Source: Siphonodentalium dalli (Eukaryota; Mollusca; Scaphopoda; Gadilida; Siphonodentaliidae). From it: a stretch of 64,000 nucleotides of DNA. How positions within the stretch are numbered: position 1 is the first letter of the stretch; every line of letters begins with the position of its first letter. Positions 46,345 through 56,956 of this stretch are shown piece after piece. Below the pieces are notes generated by a model. That model saw only the letters and a list, made by a program, of their open reading frames with translations. It ran no database searches and was not told the DNA's origin. Location: contig CP136065.1 of NCBI GenBank assembly GCA_032622095.1, positions 37,856,732-37,920,731 of the forward strand. Reading direction: 5' to 3'. Made by a program: the position numbers and the translations under genes.

Positions 46345-46670
46345 AGTAATTTCTACATAACAATTAATTCTTGGTTTAGAAATATTTTCTTTAAGTATTT
46401 CTTAACTTAGAAAAAAAATCTTGAAACAAGAAATATATATTTAATTTTTGAAGCCATTTTCTTAGTAAGGAAATTGTTTCTTGTTTCAAGACTAAAATCT
46501 ATCTTATTTGAGAAAACTATCTGTTGTCTGGTGGGAGTTTCTTAAATTTTCTTGATGTAGCAGACTTGGGGGGTATATTTCCCAAAATAAGATTTATTTT
46601 CCTGTTTCAGGAAATAGTTTTTCTTGTTTCAAGATATTTTATCTTATTAAGAAATTATTTTTGGCAGTGT
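46345..46670 (-). mobile_element. AAGAAA-rich element ending CACTGCCAAAAATA, copy 2
   Basis: Reverse-complement of the right end reads CACTGCCAAAAATAATTTCT, as at 32449. The body is rich in TTTCTTGTTTCAAGA palindromic words. It lies in the same relative order to the composite repeat as copy 1, in opposite orientation. Confidence 0.65.
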
Positions 46671-46694
46671 GGGTAATACAAATTTCATTATACA

Positions 46695-47015
46695 ATGCGT
46701 GTCCCGTCCAATATGACTTTTCACCACAACCTGGACTCGTAAATGTGTACAAGAAAAACACATACTATGTACAACATTGTATAGTAACTTTATAATAAAA
46801 CGCACTAATATAAAGTTGTTATACAATATTGTGTAAAGTGTGTGTTTTTCTTGTACGCGTCCAGGTTGTGGCGAAAAGTCACATTGGATTAGACACGCAT
46901 TGTACTATATTGTGTACAGTATGTGTTTTTCTTGTACGCGTCCAGGTTGTGGCGAAAAGTCATATTGGACTAGACACGCAGTGTCGTGTCCAATATACTG
47001 TACACAATATTCTAT
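46695..47015. repeat. Palindrome with a partly triplicated arm
   Basis: The arm CCAATATGACTTTTCACCAC..CCTGGAC..TTGTACA..is mirrored at 46810-46900 and the mirrored arm is then repeated in direct orientation at 46905-46985 (TTTTTCTTGTACGCGTCCAG, then GTTGTGGCGAAAAGTCATAT). The overlapping ORFs reading CTRPGCGEKSHW are produced by this repeat; the cysteine spacing is not evidence of a zinc finger. Confidence 0.9.
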
Positions 47016-47034
47016 AATGACATTTTTATTATCC

Positions 47035-47485
47035 ATCTGTATGTTTATCCAAATTTTGGGAATGAAACTTTTGTGCATTGTTATTTTTGGCATTTGTTGG
47101 TACTTTATTCTCTAGAAAAGTCTGTATTTGATCATCAGAAAGCATGACTTGGAACAGTAAACACGGAAGTGAAAAATAACTCAATGCGGAAGTGAAACGT
47201 CTGCTAAATCCACCAGAATATTGCGCGCGCATCTCAATTTCATCGATTCATTTGGCAATAGAGTTACTTCGTGACGTCACGGTGTCCCTAAACAAAAAGT
47301 CATATTCGACAGGCTTTTTTGTCGGGATTCTGTGAGGTCACGAAGTAACTCTATTTCCAAATGAATCGGTGAAATTTTCGGGAGTCCAATACGACTTTTT
47401 CCCGGATTACCATGTGACGGCTTATGCCCTATCAGAAATAATGTTAGCTAAGGGATGGATAATAATATATAATATTACAGCGAAA
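47035..47485 (-). repeat. Composite dispersed repeat, copy 2
   Basis: Reverse complement is collinear with 30965-31280 and 32345-32442, lacking the 1.05-kb extra segment. It contains its own foldback at 47240-47395: AATAGAGTTACTTCGTGAC and GTCACGAAGTAACTCTATT face each other around an AAAAAGTCATATTCGACAGG spacer, next to a TGACGTCA word. Confidence 0.88.
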
Positions 47486-47639
47486 CAATACACATTGAAT
47501 AATAAAGATAATATACAAATTACACTCCACTACAGTTACGTCAACGGTCTACACGACACTACATTAATTAATGAACAAATTACAACCAAATGATGATTGA
47601 TTCAATACATATGTTATCGACATGGCATGTGCAACCTTG

Positions 47640-48258
47640 TGTATATCGTGTAGAGTTTGTTTGTTCTTTTCGTTATTGTACAGGCCTTTAAGTTATCTAT
47701 GTACCATATGGAATTTGCTTGTGTTTTCGTTTCGAACCTTATTGTAGGCCTTTAATTTAGCTATGTACCATATTTATATATTTTTTTTAAGTTTCGAATA
47801 TTATTCTAGGCCTCTCAATTATGTATGTACCATGTTGAGTTTGATTTTTCTTTTCGAACATTATCGATTGGCTTTATTTAATCTATGTACCATACGGAGT
47901 TTTTTTTTTCGTTTCCAACATTATTTTAGACCTCTACTTTATCTATGTACTATATGCAGTGTATTTGCTATTTCGTTTCAAATATTATTGTAGGCCTTTA
48001 TCTATGTACTATATGAAGTTTGTTTTTTTCGTTTCGAACATTACTGTCGGCCTTCAATTTATCTATGTACCTTGTGGATTTTTTTGTTTCGTTTCAAACA
48101 TTATCGCATGGCTTAATTGATCTATGTTCCACATGGAGCTTGTTTGCTTGTTTTTGTTTTCATTCCAAACATTATCGTATGGCTTTAATTAATATTAGTT
48201 TGCTCTTTTCTCGTTTCGAACATAAGTTTAGGCCTTTAATTTATCTATGTACCATGTG
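47640..48258 (+). repeat. About 60-bp tandem repeat, some ten units, abutting the Mab-21-fold stop codon
   Basis: The unit is of the form AGGCCTTTAATTTATCTATG TACCATATGGAGTTTGTTT followed by TTTCGTTTCGAACATTATTG. Units start about every 60 bp from 47650 to 48246. The last unit ends about six bases from the stop codon at 48264, so the gene's 3'UTR, read on the minus strand, would run through the array. A minus-strand AATAAA occurs at about 47872. Confidence 0.93.
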
Positions 48259-48263
48259 AACGA

Positions 48264-49742
48264 TCAGACAATCGCATCGTATAGAACAAACTCTCCATTC
48301 CTCTCGAACAGTTCATGAAAGCAATCTGGAACATTGATTATTCTCGATAATTTATGAACAATATTGCAACAGTTTCGGTCTGCTGTTCGACCCAGTATGT
48401 TCATTTCTGGTACAAAATAATGCTGCAAGTTTTTACTCCTATATGCCTCCATTAGAAAGTTTAATAAAGTGAGCAGGTTCTTGGGTAATTTGTCGTTGGT
48501 CCAATCAGCAGAGTCGGTACGTTCACACACCCAAAGGAAAGCTGTTATCAGAAAATAAGAGGTAATATCATCGTCATCAATGCCGTATTTCACGAGGATT
48601 TTGAACGCCAAATAACATAACTTTTGAACTTCATTCAAGCTTTGGCAAAGTTTGAATTCTGCCCGTGCAAATGATAGGTACCATTCCTCATCCACCAACT
48701 CAGGTTCAGGTGACGGCTTCCCGACCAGGTTGAATCCGTCCCTTGCTATTGTTTGGACAATATCTTTTGACGGCCAATTCCGAACCCGACTGATCCATTC
48801 ATTTGCAGGTGTAGGCCAACCGCTCACGTCGAGTGCAGCAATCAAATCGACAGAGAACTTCGGTATCAAATCTGACAGTAATTCTGCAATTACTCCTTTC
48901 GGAAATGGAGCACCATCGGACAACATACTCTTCATATATGGCATTAATTTTGTATTAACTTCCTGCTGAAGTGAAGAACCAGAGACCATCATGTTAAGGA
49001 TTTCCAAGGAGCTCTGGTCAGTGTTAATGGTGTCTTCATGAAAAACGTCTGACAAGAATTTTGTAATATCTTTTTCCGGTTCTGAAGTATAGAGCACAAC
49101 ACAGAACAGACCAATAAATTGAAAACCTATGTGCAAGAACTGTTCCGTTTCGACTTTGGAGTATTCTTCCTCCCATATTTTTAGTTTCTCTTTTAGATCA
49201 GTTTCGGTTGTTCCGTTACCTTGTGTCAGCTTTCCTCTAGTCGTTTTTATAGCTCTCTTCAGAAGGTAAATACATATGAAAATTTCGGGCAATTTGTTAA
49301 GCCACTCGTCAAATTTGTAGCCCTGTATCCCCTCTTCTTCATTATTATATTTAAGGAGTCCCACTATTTCATATAATCTGATACTCAGAGGTGACGTGCC
49401 GCTCAACATCATTTCCCTAGTGACGAAATTTCCGTCCACAAGAATTTTGCAATGGCAAGGAAATTTCTTATCGTATATAAACTTCGTTTCTTCTATTTTA
49501 TTTTCAATAACACTCTCACTGTTCGTAATCATAAAATCAATGTCGCCAATATCACCCATTTTGCTAAGTTTTAACCCATCGCGACTGCTCCCACAAACTG
49601 TAATTTGATCCAGATTTGATCCTAATAACTCAAATCCAAACTTGGCTATGATCGCGATCCCTTTATTCAGTTTATATGATCTACTATCGCCATCTTGTGC
49701 CTTGTGGATCTTAGATGATATCAGCTCTGCTAAGTCAGCCAT
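48264..49742 (-). CDS. Mab-21 domain protein, cGAS-like nucleotidyltransferase candidate
   Basis: Intact 492-codon single-exon coding sequence. Residues 51-55 (GSSRD) and 67-69 (D-I-D) form the nucleotidyltransferase G-S...DxD signature. D299, in FSVDLIAAL, fits the third metal-binding acid. WPTPANEWISRVRNWPS (309-325) followed by SPEPE, then WYLSFARAEFKLCQSLNEVQ (354-373) and later HYFVPEMNIL (441-450) are hallmark Mab-21 C-terminal blocks. Relatives include Mab-21-like proteins and cGAS-like receptors, which make cyclic nucleotides from NTPs in animal innate immunity; these families are often expanded in marine invertebrates. Activity and ligand cannot be read from sequence; a non-catalytic Mab-21 role is possible but less favoured because all three acids are present. 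No signal peptide or membrane segment. The ATG at 49742 is first in frame and sits 122 bases from a likely 5'UTR acceptor. Confidence 0.93.
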   Translation of the reverse strand: MADLAELISSKIHKAQDGDSRSYKLNKGIAIIAKFGFELLGSNLDQITVCGSSRDGLKLSKMGDIGDIDFMITNSESVIENKIEETKFIYDKKFPCHCKILVDGNFVTREMMLSGTSPLSIRLYEIVGLLKYNNEEEGIQGYKFDEWLNKLPEIFICIYLLKRAIKTTRGKLTQGNGTTETDLKEKLKIWEEEYSKVETEQFLHIGFQFIGLFCVVLYTSEPEKDITKFLSDVFHEDTINTDQSSLEILNMMVSGSSLQQEVNTKLMPYMKSMLSDGAPFPKGVIAELLSDLIPKFSVDLIAALDVSGWPTPANEWISRVRNWPSKDIVQTIARDGFNLVGKPSPEPELVDEEWYLSFARAEFKLCQSLNEVQKLCYLAFKILVKYGIDDDDITSYFLITAFLWVCERTDSADWTNDKLPKNLLTLLNFLMEAYRSKNLQHYFVPEMNILGRTADRNCCNIVHKLSRIINVPDCFHELFERNGEFVLYDAIV

Positions 49743-49864
49743 TTCACATAATATTTCAACGTACTGCCACAGCTAATCGCCAGTGTCCAAATAAATGGAA
49801 TTTACACAGCAATGTACAGACAAGGCACGTATCTGCGAGCTTGCGTTGTTAGTCGTTGAGTTTC
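49743..49864 (-). other. 5'UTR part of the Mab-21-fold gene with upstream splice acceptor
   Basis: On the minus strand GATTGTTTTCCAATTACAG ends at 49865 and fits a 3' splice site. The following 122 bases to the ATG have no in-frame upstream ATG. This suggests a spliced 5'UTR over an intronless coding region, common in Mab-21-fold genes. The upstream exon was not identified. Confidence 0.55.
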
Positions 49865-49964
49865 CTGTAATTGGAAAACAATCACACACATATACACTAT
49901 TCAAATGTTAAATAATATATCATTTACTCACATAATCTATACTAATGACAGTCAATTTTGTTTA

Positions 49965-51060
49965 TAGTTTGTTTGTTTGTCCGCTTATAGCCGACCAAAC
50001 GGCTGGACCATCGGAGCTGAAAAGTGTATATAGGGGCCATTTGACTCGGGGGAGCGTTATTATATATATATATATCTTTTATTCCTCCAAGTCAATATGA
50101 AGATTTTACAAAAGAATATACATGAATATAATGATTAAATAACAGGAAAATAGAAATATAAGAGAAAAAGAACTTATTCTTATGACCCGCCACCAATTGA
50201 TTCTTCATAATTGCACGGGAATTGAATAGGGCGTGGAGATCAAATTCCATGCCACACCACGCACACTAGGTACATGTATCTGGATGGCCACACCATATAA
50301 GTATGGAGTGTCCAAGGGACAAGTGTTTCATTACCGTGTCGGTATATACATATATATGCATACGTATACATACACATACATATATATATATATATACATT
50401 TATATACAAATATACTTTGGCTATAAGTGACCAAACGTTTGGGTAGTCGGAGCTGTTAAATTGTAGATAAGAGTAATTTGACCCGGGGATCTTGGTAGAT
50501 ATGTCATGTTGACATCATATGTCTTAATGGGGCAATAATTATTAATTTAACTAAATAATTAATTATATCCCCAAAACGGTTGCAATCTGGTCGGTGAAAA
50601 TTGAAAAAAAATGAAACACGATGGTGAATTGACCCGTAGCGTGTCATGAGATAAATGGCGTTGACCTCAGACGACTTAAAGGGGCACATATGAGCAATAA
50701 AAAGCGTCCCTTATGAGCTTAGAATATATGTAGGAAAATTGGCACATGTGGGTAACATGACCAGGAGATACATATTTGATCTCAGATTACATAAATGGGA
50801 CTAATAAATTATATGAGCAATAAAGAGCGTTTATTATCAGCCCAGACGATATGTGGGATAATTGGTGCACAAAAGTAAAACTACGCGCGGATTGTCACGG
50901 AATAGGTTCTCAGATGACTGAGAGAGGCACTAATAATTGACAATAAAGAACGTTTACTATCAACTTAAAATATAGATCTAACTTTGTCCGGAGAGTCATG
51001 CAGTGGGTGGTGTTAACCCCCGATGACTAATAATTATTTAAAACTAGAATGCACTCAGAG
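49965..51060 (+). repeat. Diverged tandem repeat, about 150-170-bp unit, six to seven copies
   Basis: Recurring blocks in order: GGCTATAAGTGACCAAACG (or GCTTATAGCCGACCAAACGG), TTTGACCCGGGG/TTTGACTCGGGGG, GTTGACCTCAGACGACTTAA, GGGGCAC, GAGCAATAAAGAGCGTTTAT. They appear near 49985, 50420, 50580, 50700, 50830, 50960 with growing divergence. Confidence 0.75.
50335..50420 (+). repeat. TA/TACA microsatellite
   Basis: TATACATATATATGCATACG and following (TA)n, (TACA)n sequence; ORFs across it are artefacts. Confidence 0.9.
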
Positions 51061-53045
51061 AGATGCCAACGTGCGCAAAAAAGTAATAAAAAATAATTTA
51101 AAAATAATTTCACTGTATTTTACTTAATTTATTTAATTTAATTTTATGTTGGCAAAACAAGACAATTACCATTTCTCATTTCATCACAGATAAAAGGCAA
51201 ATTACTATCTTAATCATTTAAGTAATTAAAACCAATTCCATGTTGCCGAAAGGATGAGACTTTAATATCGATTACATTATTTTTCAGCGGCATATTTTCA
51301 TGTTCATTTTCCGATAGTCAAAGTTGACCAAAGGAGCAATTATAAGAAATAATGAATACCATTTGTGTAAATATTGATAACAGCCAATATGCAACAATAA
51401 ATATCAATAATTAATCAATAATTAATCAATAACGATCATTTTATGTAATAATAAACTCTTCAAACGGTGTTTTTGTGTTACGCCATTCGTCGTATTTGAC
51501 CCGGAACTCGGTTGAAGGTTAGGCTATTCAGCCTATTGCGTCGAATTACGAAATCGCGTTTTGAAAATCTCTTTTCCCGCATGATAAAAAGAGGTCTTCG
51601 CACGAACCAAAAATGATAAAACTGCTCAATTATAAGTAAAAATACACAAATGAAGGAGTCTATGGAGGTCCTGAAGGAGTCTATAGACTCTTGGTTGTAG
51701 AGTTCTGATGGAGAAAATGTAGGTCGATCTATTTTTGTCAAAACTCTGACGTATTTTGACCTGGGAGAAAAAATCTAAACCGAGGCTCACTACGAGCATG
51801 CCAGTTTTAAATATAGAAACAGGGAATCCCGACAAATGGCGATATCGGCGACAAACAAATAATCGAAAACAACACATAAAATAAACATAGCAAAAACGCG
51901 GCACAGTAAACATGTCAGAAACGCCACGAGGTTTTACGTCGTTTTTGGTGACGTCATGGAGTGAAACGGAGTAGAGTGACACCAAGGTACGAATCTGACT
52001 GATCGCCATACTGTTGCGCGAGCGCACGTAATTACTTGAATAGCCACTAATAAATTTCGAATTCTTCACCCGAGCAACACCAGCTACCACAGCTAGTATC
52101 TAATATATTCACCAAAAGCAACAAAAATGAAAGTGTCAATGACACTTTGCTCTACTTAGCGAGCGAATAAATAATACATTAAATAAAAATGTGTGATCAG
52201 ATCTAGCTTAGTCCAGTTATCCAAATGCGGGGCCGCACCCGGAAGAAATTGTTACTGAAACGATGTTGGTATCATTCGATGTGGTAAATTAAAATAGATT
52301 AAAATATCGAAATTCCAAGAAAATCCAAACTTGGGGAAATGTGTCAGAGATTCTCAAAGCCATGCAGACAACGTTTCTACTCAAAATAAATCATTTTTGG
52401 AAACATGGTTTTGTCGCCGAGTTCACAGTTGTCGGTTGGTAGTAATTAAAGGTCGCAAAATCATAGTATATGAGCTATAATAGAGTGACGCGGACATAAA
52501 ATAATACAATCGTGGCCATTAGATGGCTGTCAAATTGGCCCCAACTTCAAGAAATACAACGACGAATGCAACACATTTGATAACCATACGGATGTGCAAA
52601 TATGCATGCATGGGTAATATGCCATTTCGTGGTCATATCTGTAAAGGTACATATCTTTTGTCGAAATTTGACAGTCAGTATGCTTGCCCTGTACACATGT
52701 ACAAAACACTACACATTTATCCCTTAATAATCTCAATGAGTAAATAATGCTCTATTGTTCTAATTCAATTTCAAGTTTGCGGTTAAATCAAAACCGCAAT
52801 TTGTAAATGATAAACATCTGAAAAAGACATGAGGTACACGCCGAAACTAATCGTTGCGCATGTTTATTTCCATTCTTTGTCAGCATTTTTAACGATAAGA
52901 GCGATGTTAATTGAGGTACAATTTTTTATGTAACACAGTAAATTTAAAACAAATAGTCGTCAATTGGCTGAGTGTTTTTTATGGCTGCACAATGTTGATA
53001 ATTACAAGGCATGTGTATGTCGCAAAAACGTTTTTAAGTTCGAAG
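51061..53045. other. No gene recognised
   Basis: The 154-codon minus ORF at 51626-52090 is the longest here but has no domain motif, no splice context and an unusual F/R/S composition. It might be an old element remnant. TGACGTCATGG at 51950 is a lone CRE-like word. Confidence 0.35.
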
Positions 53046-53051
53046 AGCATT

Positions 53052-53230
53052 ATAGTGGAGATAACACTGTGGTGTTTTGCGGTTTAGGAAAGGTACAGTG
53101 CGAATATATACTATGGCAAATACTCGTTAATGGCTCCGGCTCCACCGTCGCCTGGTAACTAAATTTGCCACAGTATATTCGCCCTGTACCTTTTCCAAAT
53201 CACAAAACACCACACTGTTATCCCCTAAAT
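53052..53230. repeat. Palindrome, arms about 72 bp, 35-bp loop
   Basis: TAGTGGAGATAACACTGTGG, TGTTTTGCGGTTTAGGAAAG and GTACAGTGCGAATATATACT face AGTATATTCGCCCTGTACCT, TTTCCAAATCACAAAACACC and ACACTGTTATCCCCTA. Confidence 0.92.
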
Positions 53231-53319
53231 AAGGCGACCGAGCCACTGTCTCTAATTCACCACCTGTTTATCGACAATTACACATTATTTTCCAATTCAA
53301 ACGAGCCGGAGTCCGCCAT

Positions 53320-53485
53320 TTTTTCGAGATATAAGAGTCGGCGCCTTTGAAACAAACGATTCGGAGCCCGTGTGTATTACAAAAAACTTTGCTATGGTTT
53401 TCTACGCACCAGAGACCATCATCTCTCGAGATACAAGAGTCGGAGCATTTGAAAAAAACGAGTCGGAGACCATGTGTATAATGAC
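53320..53485 (+). repeat. Two direct copies, about 60 bp, 102 bp apart
   Basis: TCGAGATATAAGAGTCGGCG..ACGATTCGGAGCCCGTGTGT and TCGAGATACAAGAGTCGGAG..ACGAGTCGGAGACCATGTGT. Each copy contains its own CGATTCGGAG-type inner repeat of AGAGTCGG(A/C)G. Confidence 0.88.
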
Positions 53486-53788
53486 TAAATAAACACGGCG
53501 GACGATATTGACGATATCGAAACGTGATTAAAAACTATTTTTTCCCAAATGTCCCCGACATTTCGTCACAACTCTTCTTCAGATATGTCCGTTATTTAGT
53601 CAATAATTGTAAAAAAAAATTGTTCAAATATCTCTGTTAAATCGCTAAAATATTTCTTCAAATAGCCTTTCAAACTGAAGATCCAACGAACACTGTGGGG
53701 AACTGCACCTTGAGAAGAGGTCCACTTGTGATTTTCTACTAGTTCACTGGCGGTATGGTCCAGTTCACTCGATGTTAAGTATACGATA

Positions 53789-53886
53789 TTGGCTGAAAAC
53801 TGTACATAATTCAGCGAATGGATCGATCGAGGCCGCAGGCCGAGATCAATCCATTCGCTGAAATAATGTACAGTTTTATCTGGCTT
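53789..53886. repeat. 98-bp palindrome
   Basis: GCTGAAAACTGTACATAATT then CAGCGAATGGATCGATCGAG faces CTCGG..TCAATCCATTCGCTGA..ATAATGTACAGTTTTATC, with a GCCGCAGGC loop. Confidence 0.93.
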
Positions 53887-53889
53887 AAA

Positions 53890-55545
53890 ACTTGGCCGAG
53901 TCCATTTGTTTGATGCTTCACCTCTGATCAGAATGGATTAACCCCAAATTGGGTCAAGACACCTGAGTTCTTCCATTTGTTCGTCCATATCCACTCGCGC
54001 ATTGGCTGTACGGATGGCGTGATATCCCAACTCATTGTCAGCTTAATGAACAGTCAATACTTCATTGCGAACACGACGTACCGACAATTAGCTCCTTCTC
54101 GATAGATTTATCTTGCCCATACATTTCGGCACTAGTATTAAATTATTTATACCACATATTTCCGATTTGGCGGAGAATTATAAATTGATTGACTGATTGG
54201 TGCTCGGTAAACCTAAGCGGGGATTTTGCGATCATGTTGATTGAGATCGTTATACTGAAGATCGATGGACTACAAATACATTGTAAATTACTATATCACT
54301 TCGGGTTTGTTGTGAGGGGTGATACAAATGCCACCCCGGAACGGAATTAGATTTGAAAAATGGTATATAGTAACACAATTATAAATCCATGTTAATTTTG
54401 CATGTGTATGTGGTTATGATGCCACGTATGCTTGTCGTATATACAATTTGTTCATTAAAATACATTTATGACAATAATTTAAACTACCACAATACAATCT
54501 AGGCACACTAGTTCACTAGACCAGAACTGCATTGAACATACATATAGCAAAAGGGATTAGCGACAAACAATATTGCCATTTAAAGATACACAATCCTATT
54601 TAACGCCTCTAATTTACTATTTCTTCGGCTTCGGTGGTAAACAATATTTGAATAGAATCAAGGAACCCAACCATCAAAGCTCATAGTTACAGTAACCCCA
54701 AGACGAAGCAGCCTCATTCCGCTCATCGCGGGGGGGGGGGGGGGCTTTTTAAAAGCGAGAGATCGCGGCGAATCGCCGAATTTTTTCCGCCACGATTTGA
54801 AGCATTGTGGATTAGCAGGCACTCACAGTTTGGCTTATAATTCTCGCGGCGATTCGCCGGAAATCTTCGCCGCGAATCGCCGCGAATCACCACGAAACGC
54901 CACAACCCTATGAACAAATGTATGTCTGTCCGATTATTCTCACATACCACTGGACGATTTTAATCAAATTTGAAGCAGGGTACCCCTGCGGATTCAGTTC
55001 GAAAGTTATAACTGCGGGTTTTTTTTCTTCTTAAAAATGTTTATTAACACATAAAACATTTGTTAAATTGAGCAATCTAAAAAACATTGAAAGAAACTTA
55101 AATAAACAATCACTATTTTACTTTTCGTTTAGCTTCTAGCGTATAATATAATTATAGCATGTTTGGATCGAGAAGTGCCAGATGGAAAACGATATTCTGT
55201 TTTGAATTTTCTATGTATTTATTTTGAACTGTTTCTTATCTCAAACAAATTGTGGTATCACAATGACAATGGAACATTGTCAGCTGAAATCGCACTAACA
55301 TAAATTGACATAGAATATGTAAGTAAATTTAGGGAAAAAATAACCATCATTGGTAACAAAGATGCATCTTGGATCCACAAAAATATCCTCAATTGAAAAG
55401 GGGTACGAAAGATCATATTTGAGAACGATCTTTATTTCAATGTGTCTACAACTTTTTGGAAACAAAAGCTTTAACGCTATTTATCGGAGATGACCATACT
55501 ATAAATTTTGCTCGCCAAACAAAAACATATAGAAAAAACTCTACA
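53890..55545. other. No gene recognised; CpG-rich CGGCGATTCGC repeat island at 54721-54910
   Basis: 54721-54910 starts with a G16 run and has GATCGCGGCGAATCGCCGAA, CTCGCGGCGATTCGCCGGAA and CGCGAATCGCCGCGAATC, an unusual GC and CpG island in AT-rich DNA. The rest of the interval has short ORFs without motifs. Confidence 0.45.
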
Positions 55546-55550
55546 TTATA

Positions 55551-55708
55551 CAGTTGTCGCCCGCTGTCCAGCCTGTCGAGGGAGACATTGAGATTTGTCA
55601 CCCGCTCGAGAACGGAATGTCTCCCGAGGAGCGCAGCTCCGAGTGAGACATTCCGTTCTCGAGCGGGTGACAAATCTCGATGTCTCCCGAGAATAAGGGC
55701 AACAACTG
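55551..55708. repeat. 158-bp palindrome, arms about 75 bp
   Basis: CAGTTGTCGCCC.., GGGAGACATTGAGATTTGTC, ACCCGCTCGAGAACGGAATG, TCTCCCGAGGAGCG is mirrored by CGCAGCTCCGAGTGAGACAT, TCCGTTCTCGAGCGGGTGAC, AAATCTCGATGTCTCCCGAG, ..GGGCAACAACTG. A related partial sequence, GGGCGACAAAAACAATGTCT, occurs at 56514-56580. Confidence 0.95.
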
Positions 55709-55859
55709 TTTTGTTATCCGATTATGCCATCCACACGCAGGATGTTGCACTGAGTCACGAGTTCTTTCTTTCCCGATTATGTATATTTTCAGTAACTACT
55801 TATCGTCCTATAGGATTTCTGTTCCATAAACGATAGTCAAGCCGTTAAGCGTTTAATCA

Positions 55860-56066
55860 TCAGCGTTTATTTACGATCATTTTGGTGGTTAAATCGTCAA
55901 TTTCGGTCCATGCAATGTAAACCAATAAGCCGTATAGGTATGTTATCGGCTTCTGCAATGTGGCATATTCAATGTCGTCTTGTGCGCGGAATTTACTTGC
56001 GATGTTCATTTCATAACGGTCTTCCCCGAAAGCTATTGGGAAGTTGTCGATTTCATTAATGTACAT
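55860..56066 (-). CDS. Unrecognised ORF with protein-like composition
   Basis: 68 codons, including GEDRYEMNIASKFRAQDDIE, YATLQKPITYLYGLLVYIAW and TEIDDLTTKMIV, ending at a TGA. Composition looks coding, but no family is recognised and no clear acceptor precedes it. It overlaps the start of a plus-strand ORF (56044-56298) that also looks protein-like (HGDPHTKYFCDHIADIAEWS). At most one is likely real; both could be relics of one element. Confidence 0.25.
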   Translation of the reverse strand: MYINEIDNFPIAFGEDRYEMNIASKFRAQDDIEYATLQKPITYLYGLLVYIAWTEIDDLTTKMIVNKR

Positions 56067-56298
56067 TCATATGTGTCAGTGCTTCCAATTACATGGCGAT
56101 CCTCACACAAAATACTTCTGTGATCACATTGCAGACATCGCGGAGTGGTCTAATATCATGGATAAACGTACAGTACCATTCATTCGCGACAAATGTATGC
56201 ATTACGTTGTCCACCAGCAAACATGTATAACCAACCAACCTCAAGGGATCCATGAACATATTGAATCACCGAGATGTTTCGTTGTAAAAAGTACATAA
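56044..56298 (+). CDS. Unrecognised ORF with several cysteines
   Basis: 84 codons, including CQCFQLHGDPHTKYFCDHIA, DIAEWSNIMDKRTVPFIRDK and CMHYVVHQQTC. Five cysteines and balanced composition, but no family recognised and no splice signals noted at its ends. It may be the host-like remnant of a decayed gene. Confidence 0.25.
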   Translation: MSISLMYIHMCQCFQLHGDPHTKYFCDHIADIAEWSNIMDKRTVPFIRDKCMHYVVHQQTCITNQPQGIHEHIESPRCFVVKST

Positions 56299-56729
56299 TA
56301 ACGCTTGTCCGATAAAAGTATCAACTTAAAAGTTCGAATATTAGTGTTCACTAAATATATGCAAATTAGCAAACACCACAACTGGTGTGTTTTGCGAATC
56401 CGTGGGGTTTATAAGATTTATGATTTTAGTACGTCGTAGCTGGTCGTAGTGATGTGAAATAGATGAGTTACTGCAGTGTGTATTTGGAAATATTCTTGCA
56501 GTATAACATACGGTGGGCGACAAAAACAATGTCTCCCGGCTCAGCGGGTGGCAGTGTGATTTGTCGCCCGGCACGTGACAGGAAATGGGCCAATCAGAAG
56601 GGTGGAAAATAGAGAGAAAGGTAACAATCTATTTTAAAATCGACGGTGGTGGTGATCGGTATATAGTGATGAGACCCTGTATATTAGTGACACATTCATC
56701 AACAACAGATCACACAATAATTAACTTAC

Positions 56730-56768
56730 CTTTATACATTTTGTGGCGATCGGAGTAGTGATTGGTCC
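56730..56768 (-). CDS. Possible microexon (satellite unit)
   Basis: 39 bases in frame, reading GPITTPIATKCIK, between AATATACAG acceptor-like and GTAAGT donor-like sites. Whether it is spliced into a transcript is unknown; the 57-base spacer to the next unit is short for an animal intron. Confidence 0.25.
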
Positions 56769-56917
56769 CTGTATATTATTGACGACCACAGACATAATCC
56801 ACATATCACAAAGTAATGAACTTACCTTTATATATTTGGTGGTGGTGGGTATAGTGATCAGCCCTGTATATTAGTGACACCCTCATTTATCCACACATCA
56901 CACAATAATTAACTCAC

Positions 56918-56956
56918 CTTTATACATCTTGTGGTGAATGGTATAGCAATGATACC
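56918..56956 (-). CDS. Possible microexon (satellite unit)
   Basis: 39 bases in frame, reading GIIAIPFTTRCIK, between AATATACAG and GTGAGT. Compared with 56730-56768, the differences preserve the reading frame and the I-x-x-P-x-x-T pattern. Confidence 0.25.

Noticed and set aside
46829-47115. ORFs with repeated CTRPGCGEKSHW that look like a tandem zinc finger
   Set aside because: They come from a palindrome with a duplicated arm; the reading exists on both strands and shows no linker or histidine spacing of a known finger.
51626-52090. 154-codon minus-strand ORF
   Set aside because: No domain motif, atypical composition and no splice signal. It could be chance or a very old relic, so it is not listed as a gene.
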